NCBI RefSeq assembly: GCF_001854125.1
Contig: NZ_CP017715.1
Coordinates: 682,001 to 746,000, forward strand
Reading direction: 5' to 3'
From: Marinobacter salinus
GTDB taxonomy: Bacteria; Pseudomonadota; Gammaproteobacteria; Pseudomonadales; Oleiphilaceae
Length of the DNA: 64,000 nucleotides
The translations under genes and the position numbers were made by a program. The notes beneath the pieces were generated by a model. It searched no databases, was not told where the DNA came from, and saw nothing but the letters and a program-made list of their open reading frames with translations. This document shows positions 9,551 to 16,272 of this stretch, piece by piece; position 1 is the first letter of the stretch; the number at the start of each line of letters is the position of its first letter.

Positions 9551-9563
9551 GTTATAATATAAC
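9551..9563. promoter_or_regulatory. Zur-type zinc operator
   Basis: GTTATAATATAAC is a perfect inverted repeat around a central A and matches the core of the proteobacterial Zur box (GTTATAnTATAAC). It sits between znuA (start 9518, minus) and gltX (start 9704, plus). Its A/T core may also contain the znuA -10 element, so binding would block RNA polymerase. Confidence 0.82.
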
Positions 9564-9655
9564 AAATTGGTCGGGTGTCGACAAAAGAAACTTTCGCTGG
9601 TGTTTTGTGGTGCCCTCATTAACTTCCTGATCATGCGAAACCTGACGATGGCCGG

Positions 9656-9661
9656 TATAAT
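9656..9661 (+). promoter_or_regulatory. Candidate -10 element for gltX
   Basis: A consensus TATAAT hexamer 43 bp upstream of the gltX ATG. No strong -35 is visible at 17 bp, so only the -10 is proposed. It would give a leader of about 35 nt. Confidence 0.42.
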
Positions 9662-9703
9662 GCCCGCTTTATCAAACGGCCACCGATTTTTCAGGAAGGT
9701 TTC

Positions 9704-11185
9704 ATGACTGTACGTACCCGAATTGCTCCGTCACCCACTGGTGACCCTCACGTTGGTACCGCCTACGTGGCCCTCTTCAATCTCTGCTTTGCCCGCCAGC
9801 ATGGCGGTCAGTTTATTCTGCGAATTGAAGACACCGATCAGGCTCGCAGCACCGCAGAGTCCGAGCGTGACATCCTTCAGGCGCTGCGCTGGCTGGGCCT
9901 GAACTGGGATGAGGGTCCCGATGTCGGTGGCCCTCATGGGCCGTACCGGCAGTCCGAACGCAAGGATTCCTACAAACAGTATGCCGAGGATCTGGTTACG
10001 GCCGGTCACGCGTTCTATTGCTTCCGGACGCCGGAAGAGCTGGAGGCCATCCGGGAAGAGCGAAAGGCCAACGGCCTGAATCCGGGCATCAAGGGTGATC
10101 TGGAGCTCTCGGAAGAGGAGGTGAAGCGTCGCCTGGACGCCGGCGAAGCCCACGTTATTCGCATGAAAGTGCCGGATGAAGGCATTTGCGAAATCCAGGA
10201 TATGCTTCGAGGCACTATTGAAATCGACTGGGCCCAGGTGGATTGTCAGATACTGCTTAAGTCAGATGGCATGCCCACCTATCACCTGGCCAATGTGGTC
10301 GATGACCATAGAATGGCTATTACTCACGTCCTGCGTGGGGAAGAGTGGATTAACTCCGCGCCCAAGCACAAGTTGCTGTACCAGTACTTCGGCTGGGATA
10401 TGCCTGAATTGTGTCATTTGCCACTGTTGCGCAATCCGGACAAGAGCAAGTTATCAAAGCGTAAGAACCCTACCAGCATCAACTTCTATGAGCGGATGGG
10501 CTTCCTGCCGGAGGCGGTTACCAATTATCTGGGCCGAATGGGCTGGTCTATGCCGGATGAGCGCGAGAAGTTCACGCTTGATGAGATGATTGAGAACTTC
10601 GACATCCAGCGTGTTTCTCTGGGTGGTCCTGTCTTTGATGTGGAGAAGCTTCGCTGGCTCAACGGCCAATGGCTGCGGGATGAACTGACTGAAGAGCAGT
10701 TCATGGAGCGTATGCGTCAGTGGTGGTTCAATGAGGATGCTCTGAAGGCCCTGGTGCCACATATCAAGGGCCGGGCGGAGGTGTTTTCGGACGTCGCCCC
10801 CATGGCGCAGTTCATGTTCTCCGGCCTGTTGAAGTTGACTCCGGAAGACTTTGCGCACAATAAACTGGATGAGGCCCAGATTAAACGCGTGCTCCAGTTC
10901 ACGCTCTGGAAGCTTGAGGCGCAACGCCACTGGACCAAGGAGAACATTTTTGCAGATGTGAAATTTCTGGCCAAGGCCATGGAGCTGAAAATGGGCGACT
11001 TTATGTTTTCCATTTTCGTGGCCATCGCCGGTACGCCGAATTCCTGGTCGGTCATGGACTCCATGGACCTTCTGGGGCCGGACATGACCCGTTCCCGTCT
11101 GCGTCATGCTCTGGAAATATTGGGTGGTTTCTCCAAGAAAGAAACCAAAAAAGTGGAGAAAGAGTACGTGGCTCTGGGTGCTTAA
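9704..11185 (+). CDS. gltX: Glutamate--tRNA ligase
   Basis: A 493-residue class I aminoacyl-tRNA synthetase that charges tRNA-Glu. The HIGH-type ATP motif appears as [13 protein letters not shown] at residues 8-20 and the KMSKS-type loop as KSKLSKRKN near residue 247. [12 protein letters not shown] and HVLRGEEWI are also family-specific. Length and motifs fit a discriminating or non-discriminating GluRS; these cannot be told apart here. The ATG follows AGGAAGGTTTC. The gene is followed by a separate promoter and the tRNA-Ala/tRNA-Glu pair, the same grouping as in pseudomonads, which puts the enzyme next to its own substrate tRNA. Confidence 0.97.
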   Translation: MTVRTRIAPSPTGDPHVGTAYVALFNLCFARQHGGQFILRIEDTDQARSTAESERDILQALRWLGLNWDEGPDVGGPHGPYRQSERKDSYKQYAEDLVTAGHAFYCFRTPEELEAIREERKANGLNPGIKGDLELSEEEVKRRLDAGEAHVIRMKVPDEGICEIQDMLRGTIEIDWAQVDCQILLKSDGMPTYHLANVVDDHRMAITHVLRGEEWINSAPKHKLLYQYFGWDMPELCHLPLLRNPDKSKLSKRKNPTSINFYERMGFLPEAVTNYLGRMGWSMPDEREKFTLDEMIENFDIQRVSLGGPVFDVEKLRWLNGQWLRDELTEEQFMERMRQWWFNEDALKALVPHIKGRAEVFSDVAPMAQFMFSGLLKLTPEDFAHNKLDEAQIKRVLQFTLWKLEAQRHWTKENIFADVKFLAKAMELKMGDFMFSIFVAIAGTPNSWSVMDSMDLLGPDMTRSRLRHALEILGGFSKKETKKVEKEYVALGA

Positions 11186-11259
11186 TAACCGCTTTGGTGA
11201 AGAAATGAACGGCATGGGCAGGGATGTTCAGAAAACTGAAAAAAAGTGTGGGTTAAAGG

Positions 11260-11288
11260 TTGACGCCCATAGGGCGGATCCTTAATAT
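11260..11288 (+). promoter_or_regulatory. Sigma-70 promoter for the tRNA-Ala/tRNA-Glu unit
   Basis: TTGACG (11260-11265), a 17-bp spacer and TAATAT (11283-11288) place a start site near 11295, just ahead of the first tRNA at 11302. The G+C-rich stretch behind the -10 (ACGCAGCC) could act as a stringent-control discriminator. Confidence 0.72.
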
Positions 11289-11301
11289 ACGCAGCCGTTG
11301 A

Positions 11302-11377
11302 GGGGCCATAGCTCAGCTGGGAGAGCGCAACACTGGCAGTGTTGAGGTCGGCGGTTCGATCCCGCCTGGCTCCACCA
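11302..11377 (+). tRNA. tRNA-Ala (GGC)
   Basis: A 76-nt cloverleaf: acceptor GGGGCCA pairs with TGGCTCC, the D stem is GCTC/GAGC, and the anticodon stem CAACA/TGTTG encloses CTGGCAG with anticodon GGC. The T arm is GGCGG-TTCGATC-CCGCC and CCA is encoded. It reads GCC and GCU codons. Confidence 0.97.
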
Positions 11378-11384
11378 ATTTCTA

Positions 11385-11460
11385 GTCCCCTTCGTCTAGT
11401 GGCCTAGGACTCCGCCCTTTCACGGCGGCAACAGGGGTTCGAACCCCCTAGGGGACGCCA
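11385..11460 (+). tRNA. tRNA-Glu (TTC)
   Basis: A 76-nt cloverleaf: acceptor GTCCCCT pairs with AGGGGAC. The anticodon stem CCGCC/GGCGG encloses CTTTCAC with anticodon TTC. The T arm is centred on GGTTCGAACC and CCA is encoded. It lies 7 bp after tRNA-Ala in the same transcript. Confidence 0.97.
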
Positions 11461-11497
11461 ATACGGCTTTACGGTTTAGTCCACCGGAAAGCCATCA

Positions 11498-11524
11498 AAA
11501 AAACCGCCTTCGAGCGGTTTTTTT
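11498..11524 (+). terminator. Intrinsic terminator of the tRNA operon
   Basis: AAAACCGC-CTTCGA-GCGGTTTT followed by further T residues forms a compact hairpin plus U-tract about 40 nt beyond tRNA-Glu. The flanking A-run may also let it work for the convergent QueD-like gene. Confidence 0.85.
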
Positions 11525-11578
11525 GTGCCTGCAGAAATCATCGGCATAGCCCTCAGAGCTCTGAGGGCTCGCCTGACC

Positions 11579-12430
11579 CTAGCGGGAGGCGATAGCTCCC
11601 TTGCCAACGCCTTCGTAAGCTTTTACCCGGATCGTGTCAGTCGGGAACTCCACCTTGAGTTTTTCGGCAATATGGGCGGCAATCAATTCTACGGTAGTGT
11701 CTGTGTCCAACATATAGACGCGTTCCTCGGGGAGGGTCAAGGCGAACTCCCCCTGATTCGCTTCATACTCGAACGTGACATACCGCACTCCGTCGTTACC
11801 CACATGGCGCCTGACCACGTCTTCCTCTGAGCCCACATAGATGTCCCGCCACAGCCTGGCCCACTGGCGCTCAAGGTCGTAATCCCGGTGCCCGTTACGA
11901 TCGATGCGAATAGGAGAGCGGTGACCGTGGGCGATACGCTGGCAGTTGCCCAGATGCTTCTTCAGGCCGTGCACGTAGTGGTAGTAGGCGCCCTCAATGA
12001 CTTCTTCCCGCAAATGGATGTCCACCGAGATAACATTCGAAGGAAGCACCGCTTTGAGCTCATGTTCGAGCAAGGTGGCAACCGCGGACGGAACCACGCG
12101 CTCGGCAGACAGCCACACCACCGCTTCATCCGGGGAGCGATGAATTATCTTGCTGCCGTCGGTCAGGGCCCAGTGGAAAGTATCTGGTTCATCCTCGTTC
12201 CAGGACAGGCCTGCATAGCCACGGGGGATGACAAGCCGGTGATCCACCCGTTCGTCGATCACCCGTTTGATGGTGCGTTTTACATTGCTGAAATCGAACA
12301 CCATGCCCTGGTCGTCGAGCTCTCCTCCGAGTACCACGTCCGCGATCCAGCTTTCGCCTACCAGCCCTCTGGTCGGGTCCAGGTAGGCGAAATCAATAAC
12401 GGTCAGGTTGTCTACAAAGAGGTGATTCAT
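11579..12430 (-). CDS. Tandem 6-pyruvoyl/6-carboxy-tetrahydropterin synthase (PTPS/QueD) family protein
   Basis: A 283-residue protein that looks like two PTPS/QueD folds in tandem, where canonical QueD is about 120 residues. The N-terminal copy has VIDFAYLD, GMVFDFSNVK and ERVDHRLVIP, the Asp/His elements of the active site, but GES where the zinc-binding HGH should be. The C-terminal copy has YYHYVHGLKKHLGNC followed by HGHR, which supplies zinc-binding His residues and a Cys, and ends VKAYEGVGKGA with the expected Glu. It belongs to pterin or queuosine-precursor chemistry (6-carboxytetrahydropterin formation), but the exact reaction is uncertain. I start at ATG 12430; a TTG lies immediately upstream. 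The opposite-strand nucleotidyltransferase begins close by. Confidence 0.78.
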   Translation of the reverse strand: MNHLFVDNLTVIDFAYLDPTRGLVGESWIADVVLGGELDDQGMVFDFSNVKRTIKRVIDERVDHRLVIPRGYAGLSWNEDEPDTFHWALTDGSKIIHRSPDEAVVWLSAERVVPSAVATLLEHELKAVLPSNVISVDIHLREEVIEGAYYHYVHGLKKHLGNCQRIAHGHRSPIRIDRNGHRDYDLERQWARLWRDIYVGSEEDVVRRHVGNDGVRYVTFEYEANQGEFALTLPEERVYMLDTDTTVELIAAHIAEKLKVEFPTDTIRVKAYEGVGKGAIASR

Positions 12431-12451
12431 CAAAGATCCGGGCGGGTATGG

Positions 12452-13186
12452 TTGAATGATTGGCGAATTCTAGCAAAAATCAGTGAGTGCAGCAGTCTGG
12501 CATCGCTTCAGGCTCCATTACTTCTTGCTATCGGTACTTTCATTATCAACTTCTCACCTTTTGCAGACGATCAGGAGTTTCCGACAATCATCCTTGCCGC
12601 TGGCGCTTCCAGTCGCATGGGTCGATCAAAAGCACTTCTGCCTCTTGCGTTTCAGCAGGGCATACTGCTCGACAGGGCGATAGACCTGGGGCGTAGCCTG
12701 AGTCGGGATGTGCGTGTGGTTTGTGGCGCAGGTTACCCGCTCATCCGCTTTCGTTGCAGCGCGCAGCCATCGGCCTGGATTAAAGCGCCGGACTGGCAAG
12801 AAGGACTCGCGGCTTCATTGGTAGCTGGCATCGCCAGTGTCGGGCCCAAGGCAAAGGGCGTGTTTATTTTGCTGGCAGACCAGCCGATGCTGGACATCGC
12901 CTCACTCAGGGCGTTTGGAGAAGCTGCTCGCTTCTTGCCAGGACAGCCACTGGCAGCGGATTATAACGGTAGACCGGGCGTACCTGCTTATCTGCCACGA
13001 TGGCTGTGGCCGGAGCTGTTGACCCTGACCGGCGATCGCGGCGCTGGGGGTGTACTTGCTGAAGTGGCGGCAACCCGGGTTGATATTCCGGGGGTCCACG
13101 ACGATGTGGACACACCGGAAGACTGGTATCGGATAAAGTACCGGCTTAGCCAAACAGGCCAGCCAACCAGGCAATCCCGACGCTGA
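12452..13186 (+). CDS. MobA/MocA-like NTP-transferase (start uncertain)
   Basis: The recognisable domain begins [22 protein letters not shown], the nucleotide-binding LAAGxSxRMG...K loop of MobA/MocA-type transferases. It continues with [27 protein letters not shown] (metal-binding Asp), [21 protein letters not shown] and DVDTPEDW. This pattern fits cytidylyl- or guanylyl-transfer to molybdenum cofactor (MocA-like), acting in the cytosol; partner genes are not in the window. No in-frame ATG or GTG lies just before the domain. The nearest common start is TTG at 12452, which adds about 40 residues of unclear value. The true start may be a rare codon nearer 12540-12570. The last 41 bp overlap the convergent response-regulator gene. 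Confidence 0.78.
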   Translation: MNDWRILAKISECSSLASLQAPLLLAIGTFIINFSPFADDQEFPTIILAAGASSRMGRSKALLPLAFQQGILLDRAIDLGRSLSRDVRVVCGAGYPLIRFRCSAQPSAWIKAPDWQEGLAASLVAGIASVGPKAKGVFILLADQPMLDIASLRAFGEAARFLPGQPLAADYNGRPGVPAYLPRWLWPELLTLTGDRGAGGVLAEVAATRVDIPGVHDDVDTPEDWYRIKYRLSQTGQPTRQSRR

Positions 13187-14243
13187 AAATACCAAGGCTG
13201 ACGGCGAGCCCCATCGTATAAACCCTGGAGGCCGACGAACGTTGTTGTGTGACAAATAGGTCGATCGTGCGTTGCGCGATATCCTCAGCGGTCTCCCGGG
13301 AAATTTCGTGCGCCTGCTGGATTGCTTCGGATTGCAGCGTTTGCCAGAACTCGGTATCGATGGTCTGCACGCTGGTAATGTGATCTTTCAATTCCGCCAT
13401 ATGCTCACTGGTGAAACCGGAATTGCGCTTCAGTTCTTTTTTCAGATCTGCCAGCTCCCGACCCAGGTTGAGGTTTACTTCGGCTGCCACCTCATCGCGC
13501 AAATTCGCTGTGCGTTCTTCAACGAGCCCGGTCATGGCCGTCAGTTTTTCATCGATGGTTGATTCCTGCTTGTTGCGGGATTCATCCAGCGCTCGTTTCA
13601 GGTGGTCAAATTGCTCGTCGAACAGGGAACTGAGCAGCTCATGCAGGCGGTTATTGACGTGGGTTTTAACCGCTGAGCGGGCAATCTGCTCAATCAGGTC
13701 ACTGGTCAGAGGCACTACATTTGCGGCGGTGCTGCCATTGTCTGAGGGCTCTCTATCCGATTTCAGTGACATTTCAACTGAGGCATTTTCAGGAAGGCTT
13801 GCAGGCTGGTCGGCTTCACTGTCGTTCTCAATCCCGGCGGCTGGAGCTTCCGGAAGTGTCCCGTCAATAACATCCTTGTCCAGCTGCTCCAGTACCAGGC
13901 TCAATCTGTCAGTGTGGGGCGGCTTGGTGAGGATGTTATAGACCCCGAAATTTCTCGCTTCTTGCATAAACGAAGATGATTTCTTGGAAGTGCACATGAT
14001 GATTGGGATAGCGGCAGTATCGGGGTTGCCTTTGATCGCCTTTGTTGCTTCGACACCATTCATGCCCGGCATCAGGTGATCCATAAAGATAACGTCCGGG
14101 CGCCCATTACTGTTCAGGAAGTCCAGGGCTTCCTCTGCAGAACTGGCCATGTTTACTTCCATGTCGCGATTTTCCAGCAGCTTGCTCAGGGCAAATCGTG
14201 CCACTTTTGAGTCGTCCACCAGCAGAGCGTTCTTGATCGCCAT
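13146..14243 (-). CDS. Membrane-tethered response regulator with coiled coil
   Basis: A 365-residue protein. Residues 1-125 are a CheY-like receiver: acidic pair D10/D11 (LVDDSK), phosphoacceptor D55 ([11 protein letters not shown]), T85 (MCTSKK) and K107 (LTKPP). An acidic linker follows at about 128-180. A long charged, probably coiled-coil region spans about 180-335. One hydrophobic segment near 342-362 ([19 protein letters not shown]) ends at the C-terminus, so the regulator should hang from the inner membrane by its tail with the receiver in the cytosol. No DNA-binding or enzymatic output domain is present. No histidine kinase lies nearby. The ATG at 14243 gives a complete receiver. Output and partner are unknown. 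Confidence 0.87.
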   Translation of the reverse strand: MAIKNALLVDDSKVARFALSKLLENRDMEVNMASSAEEALDFLNSNGRPDVIFMDHLMPGMNGVEATKAIKGNPDTAAIPIIMCTSKKSSSFMQEARNFGVYNILTKPPHTDRLSLVLEQLDKDVIDGTLPEAPAAGIENDSEADQPASLPENASVEMSLKSDREPSDNGSTAANVVPLTSDLIEQIARSAVKTHVNNRLHELLSSLFDEQFDHLKRALDESRNKQESTIDEKLTAMTGLVEERTANLRDEVAAEVNLNLGRELADLKKELKRNSGFTSEHMAELKDHITSVQTIDTEFWQTLQSEAIQQAHEISRETAEDIAQRTIDLFVTQQRSSASRVYTMGLAVSLGIFSVGIAWLAGLFG

Positions 14244-14296
14244 GTCACTACCTCAATCGGTTACTGCAAACGCATGTGTTATCGGGCTGATCCGTG

Positions 14297-15598
14297 TTAC
14301 CAGCCTTCCAGTCTCGGGCATTGGGTGGCCCGGTAGCTCTTGTCCCGATAACAAACACCGGGTTCTGTGGTGCGGGCAGTGAATACTTCACCAGCCGCAG
14401 TGGTCAGGCGAACCTGCCCATAGGGTTCGCCGTGTCGAAACGTTGCCTGAATGGAGCTGCCATTCGGGTTGCGAAGCAGGCCCTGACCGTGGAACTTTCC
14501 TTCGATGTATTCGCCTTCGTATTTTTTGCCGTCTGCGAAGATTTCCGATCCGGTGCCATGGAAGGCGCCGTTGGAGAACTCGCCCTCATAGTGTCGGCCA
14601 TCCGGGTAGGTCAGGGAGCCTCGACCATGAAACTCATCATCGCGAAAACCGCCTACGTAAAGCATGCCATCCGCTGTCGTCAGCGAGCCATGGCCATTGA
14701 GGTGGCCGTCTTTCCATTGTCCGGTCAGAATGTCACCGTTGGCCTCGGTAAGCGTTCCCTTGCCGTTGAACTGATCAGCGCGGAATTCACCCGAATACCG
14801 TGAACCATCTGCGCCGCGCCAGCTGCCTTCGCCTTCCCGCTGCCCTTGTGACCAGTCGCCTTCATAGCGACTACCGTCCGGATACCAGGCAGTGCCTTTG
14901 CCGTGAAAATCACCATTGGTGAAATGGCCTTCATAGCGCAGCCCTTCTTTATTTTCATAGGTTCCGTCACCGGTCTTTATGCCCCCAACCCACGTGCCCG
15001 TCTGATAATTGACGGTGGTGTAGGCGTCAAGCCTGGCCACAAGGGTCAGTTCGCTGCCGGCTTCCAGTGCTACCGTCTCGTTCCAGGGTTTGAAGCCCTC
15101 CTTACTGATGGTGACCTCGTACTCTCCGGGTTTGAGTGGCAGGTCCAGTCGGGTTGCACCATAAGGTTCACCGTTAACGGTGACGGTATCCCCAACCACG
15201 TTGGAGCGTAGAACGAGTAACCCCGTTTGTGCGGGCTCTCGGGTGGTTTCGGCTGCCGGAGTGGAGGGCTCGTTGCCGAGGGCCGGCATAGCGGCTGGCG
15301 GTTCCGCAACGGCGAGCACTGTGGGTTCATCCGGCATCGGAGGAATGGTAAATCGCTCGGCTTGCGGCGCGGGAACTGGCATCGCTTCCCGGGTAATCAA
15401 TGGCATATCGTTTTCAGGTTTCGGGTCAGTCCCAGCTCTTGTGACAGCGGTTTCAGGTTCAGGCTTCTGCGGCCCGGACAGGGGGGCGGATGCCGCAGAC
15501 GCTATCTTCTGGTCTTCGCGGACAGATGCGAACCCGGCCGTTACGAGCAGCATCAGTGCCAGTGCGTTGAGGAAAAGAAGTGGTCTGAAATCGACCAT
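14297..15598 (-). CDS. PEGA- and MORN-repeat protein with N-terminal membrane anchor/signal
   Basis: A 433-residue protein. Residues 5-25 are hydrophobic (LLFLNALALMLLVTAGF), acting as a signal peptide or anchor. A Pro/Ala/Glu-rich linker runs to about 140. A PEGA domain (about 145-210) contains VTVNGEPYGATRLDLPLKPGEYEVTISKEGF, given here only as an overall pattern. The rest is MORN repeats: a degenerate one (GTWVGGIKTGDGTY) and seven 23-residue units of the form YEG.F.NG.FHGKG....DG. The C-terminus is Cys-containing (GVCYRDKSYRATQC). Both domain types suggest a periplasmic or surface scaffold that binds wall or protein ligands. It is 53 bp upstream of the response regulator on the same strand, possibly co-transcribed. 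Function unknown. Confidence 0.85.
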   Translation of the reverse strand: MVDFRPLLFLNALALMLLVTAGFASVREDQKIASAASAPLSGPQKPEPETAVTRAGTDPKPENDMPLITREAMPVPAPQAERFTIPPMPDEPTVLAVAEPPAAMPALGNEPSTPAAETTREPAQTGLLVLRSNVVGDTVTVNGEPYGATRLDLPLKPGEYEVTISKEGFKPWNETVALEAGSELTLVARLDAYTTVNYQTGTWVGGIKTGDGTYENKEGLRYEGHFTNGDFHGKGTAWYPDGSRYEGDWSQGQREGEGSWRGADGSRYSGEFRADQFNGKGTLTEANGDILTGQWKDGHLNGHGSLTTADGMLYVGGFRDDEFHGRGSLTYPDGRHYEGEFSNGAFHGTGSEIFADGKKYEGEYIEGKFHGQGLLRNPNGSSIQATFRHGEPYGQVRLTTAAGEVFTARTTEPGVCYRDKSYRATQCPRLEGW

Positions 15599-15712
15599 GA
15601 TAAAACCTCTTAATTCTACATTCCTGAATTCCTGTCTATCTCCTCATCTTAACCAGTGCCTGCAACGTTATGTAACAGAAAGTGTCTTAAGTTACGTAGA
15701 ATGCAGGCCAAA

Positions 15713-16174
15713 TCACATTTTGTCCGGAAGCTGATCATGGTTGAGCTGTTCCCATGATCTCATGTACACATCGGCTTCGTATTCATAGGGTGAATGGAAG
15801 GGGGTAAGGACGAAGTCAAACACCAGGAAGATAAACCCGATGGATGCCCACGCAATGGTCAGAGTGCTGAGGGTAGTTGCCTGAACTTCCGGGTTGGAGT
15901 TCACAAACTCCTGCAGCAGGGGGATGAGGTCGGAGGCCATGACTACAGGGTTAAAGCTGGACAGGACAAAGGGAATCCAGAAGGCAATAAAGATCGGGAA
16001 GAATCCGAAAGACCAGAGAATCCGGCGCAGAAGGTAGATTGCAACTTGGCGCCAGAAGCGCTGTCTGATTTCCGGTACCTTTTGGATACGCTCAAGGTAC
16101 TTGCGTCGTTCTGCCCAGTAAGCGGCGACTTCCGGGGCGTCAACGACCTTGGTGTGCGGTGAGTTGGTGGTCAT
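15713..16174 (-). CDS. Uncharacterised small membrane protein
   Basis: A 153-residue protein I do not recognise. The N-terminal 50 residues are charged (AAYWAERRKYLERIQKV). Two hydrophobic segments follow at about 55-80 (ILWSFGFFPIFIAFWIPFV) and 107-128 (IAWASIGFIFLVFDFVL). The tail is acidic (SPYEYEADVYMRSWEQL). This predicts two transmembrane helices with both ends probably on the same side. ATG at 16174. It points away from the M16 peptidase gene, with about 100 bp between the two starts. Confidence 0.7.
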   Translation of the reverse strand: MTTNSPHTKVVDAPEVAAYWAERRKYLERIQKVPEIRQRFWRQVAIYLLRRILWSFGFFPIFIAFWIPFVLSSFNPVVMASDLIPLLQEFVNSNPEVQATTLSTLTIAWASIGFIFLVFDFVLTPFHSPYEYEADVYMRSWEQLNHDQLPDKM

Positions 16175-16272
16175 GAATCGCAGGGCTACCTTATCGCTGC
16201 TGGACTGTGCATGATAATCGAAACTACGTGTTACCCTACAAGTCTCTAATCGTTAAAGACAGGAAAGTTTGA

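Noticed and set aside
11888..12451. Upstream extension of the MobA-like frame through the QueD-like gene
   Set aside because: The extension is antisense to a convincing gene and shows no protein-like pattern.
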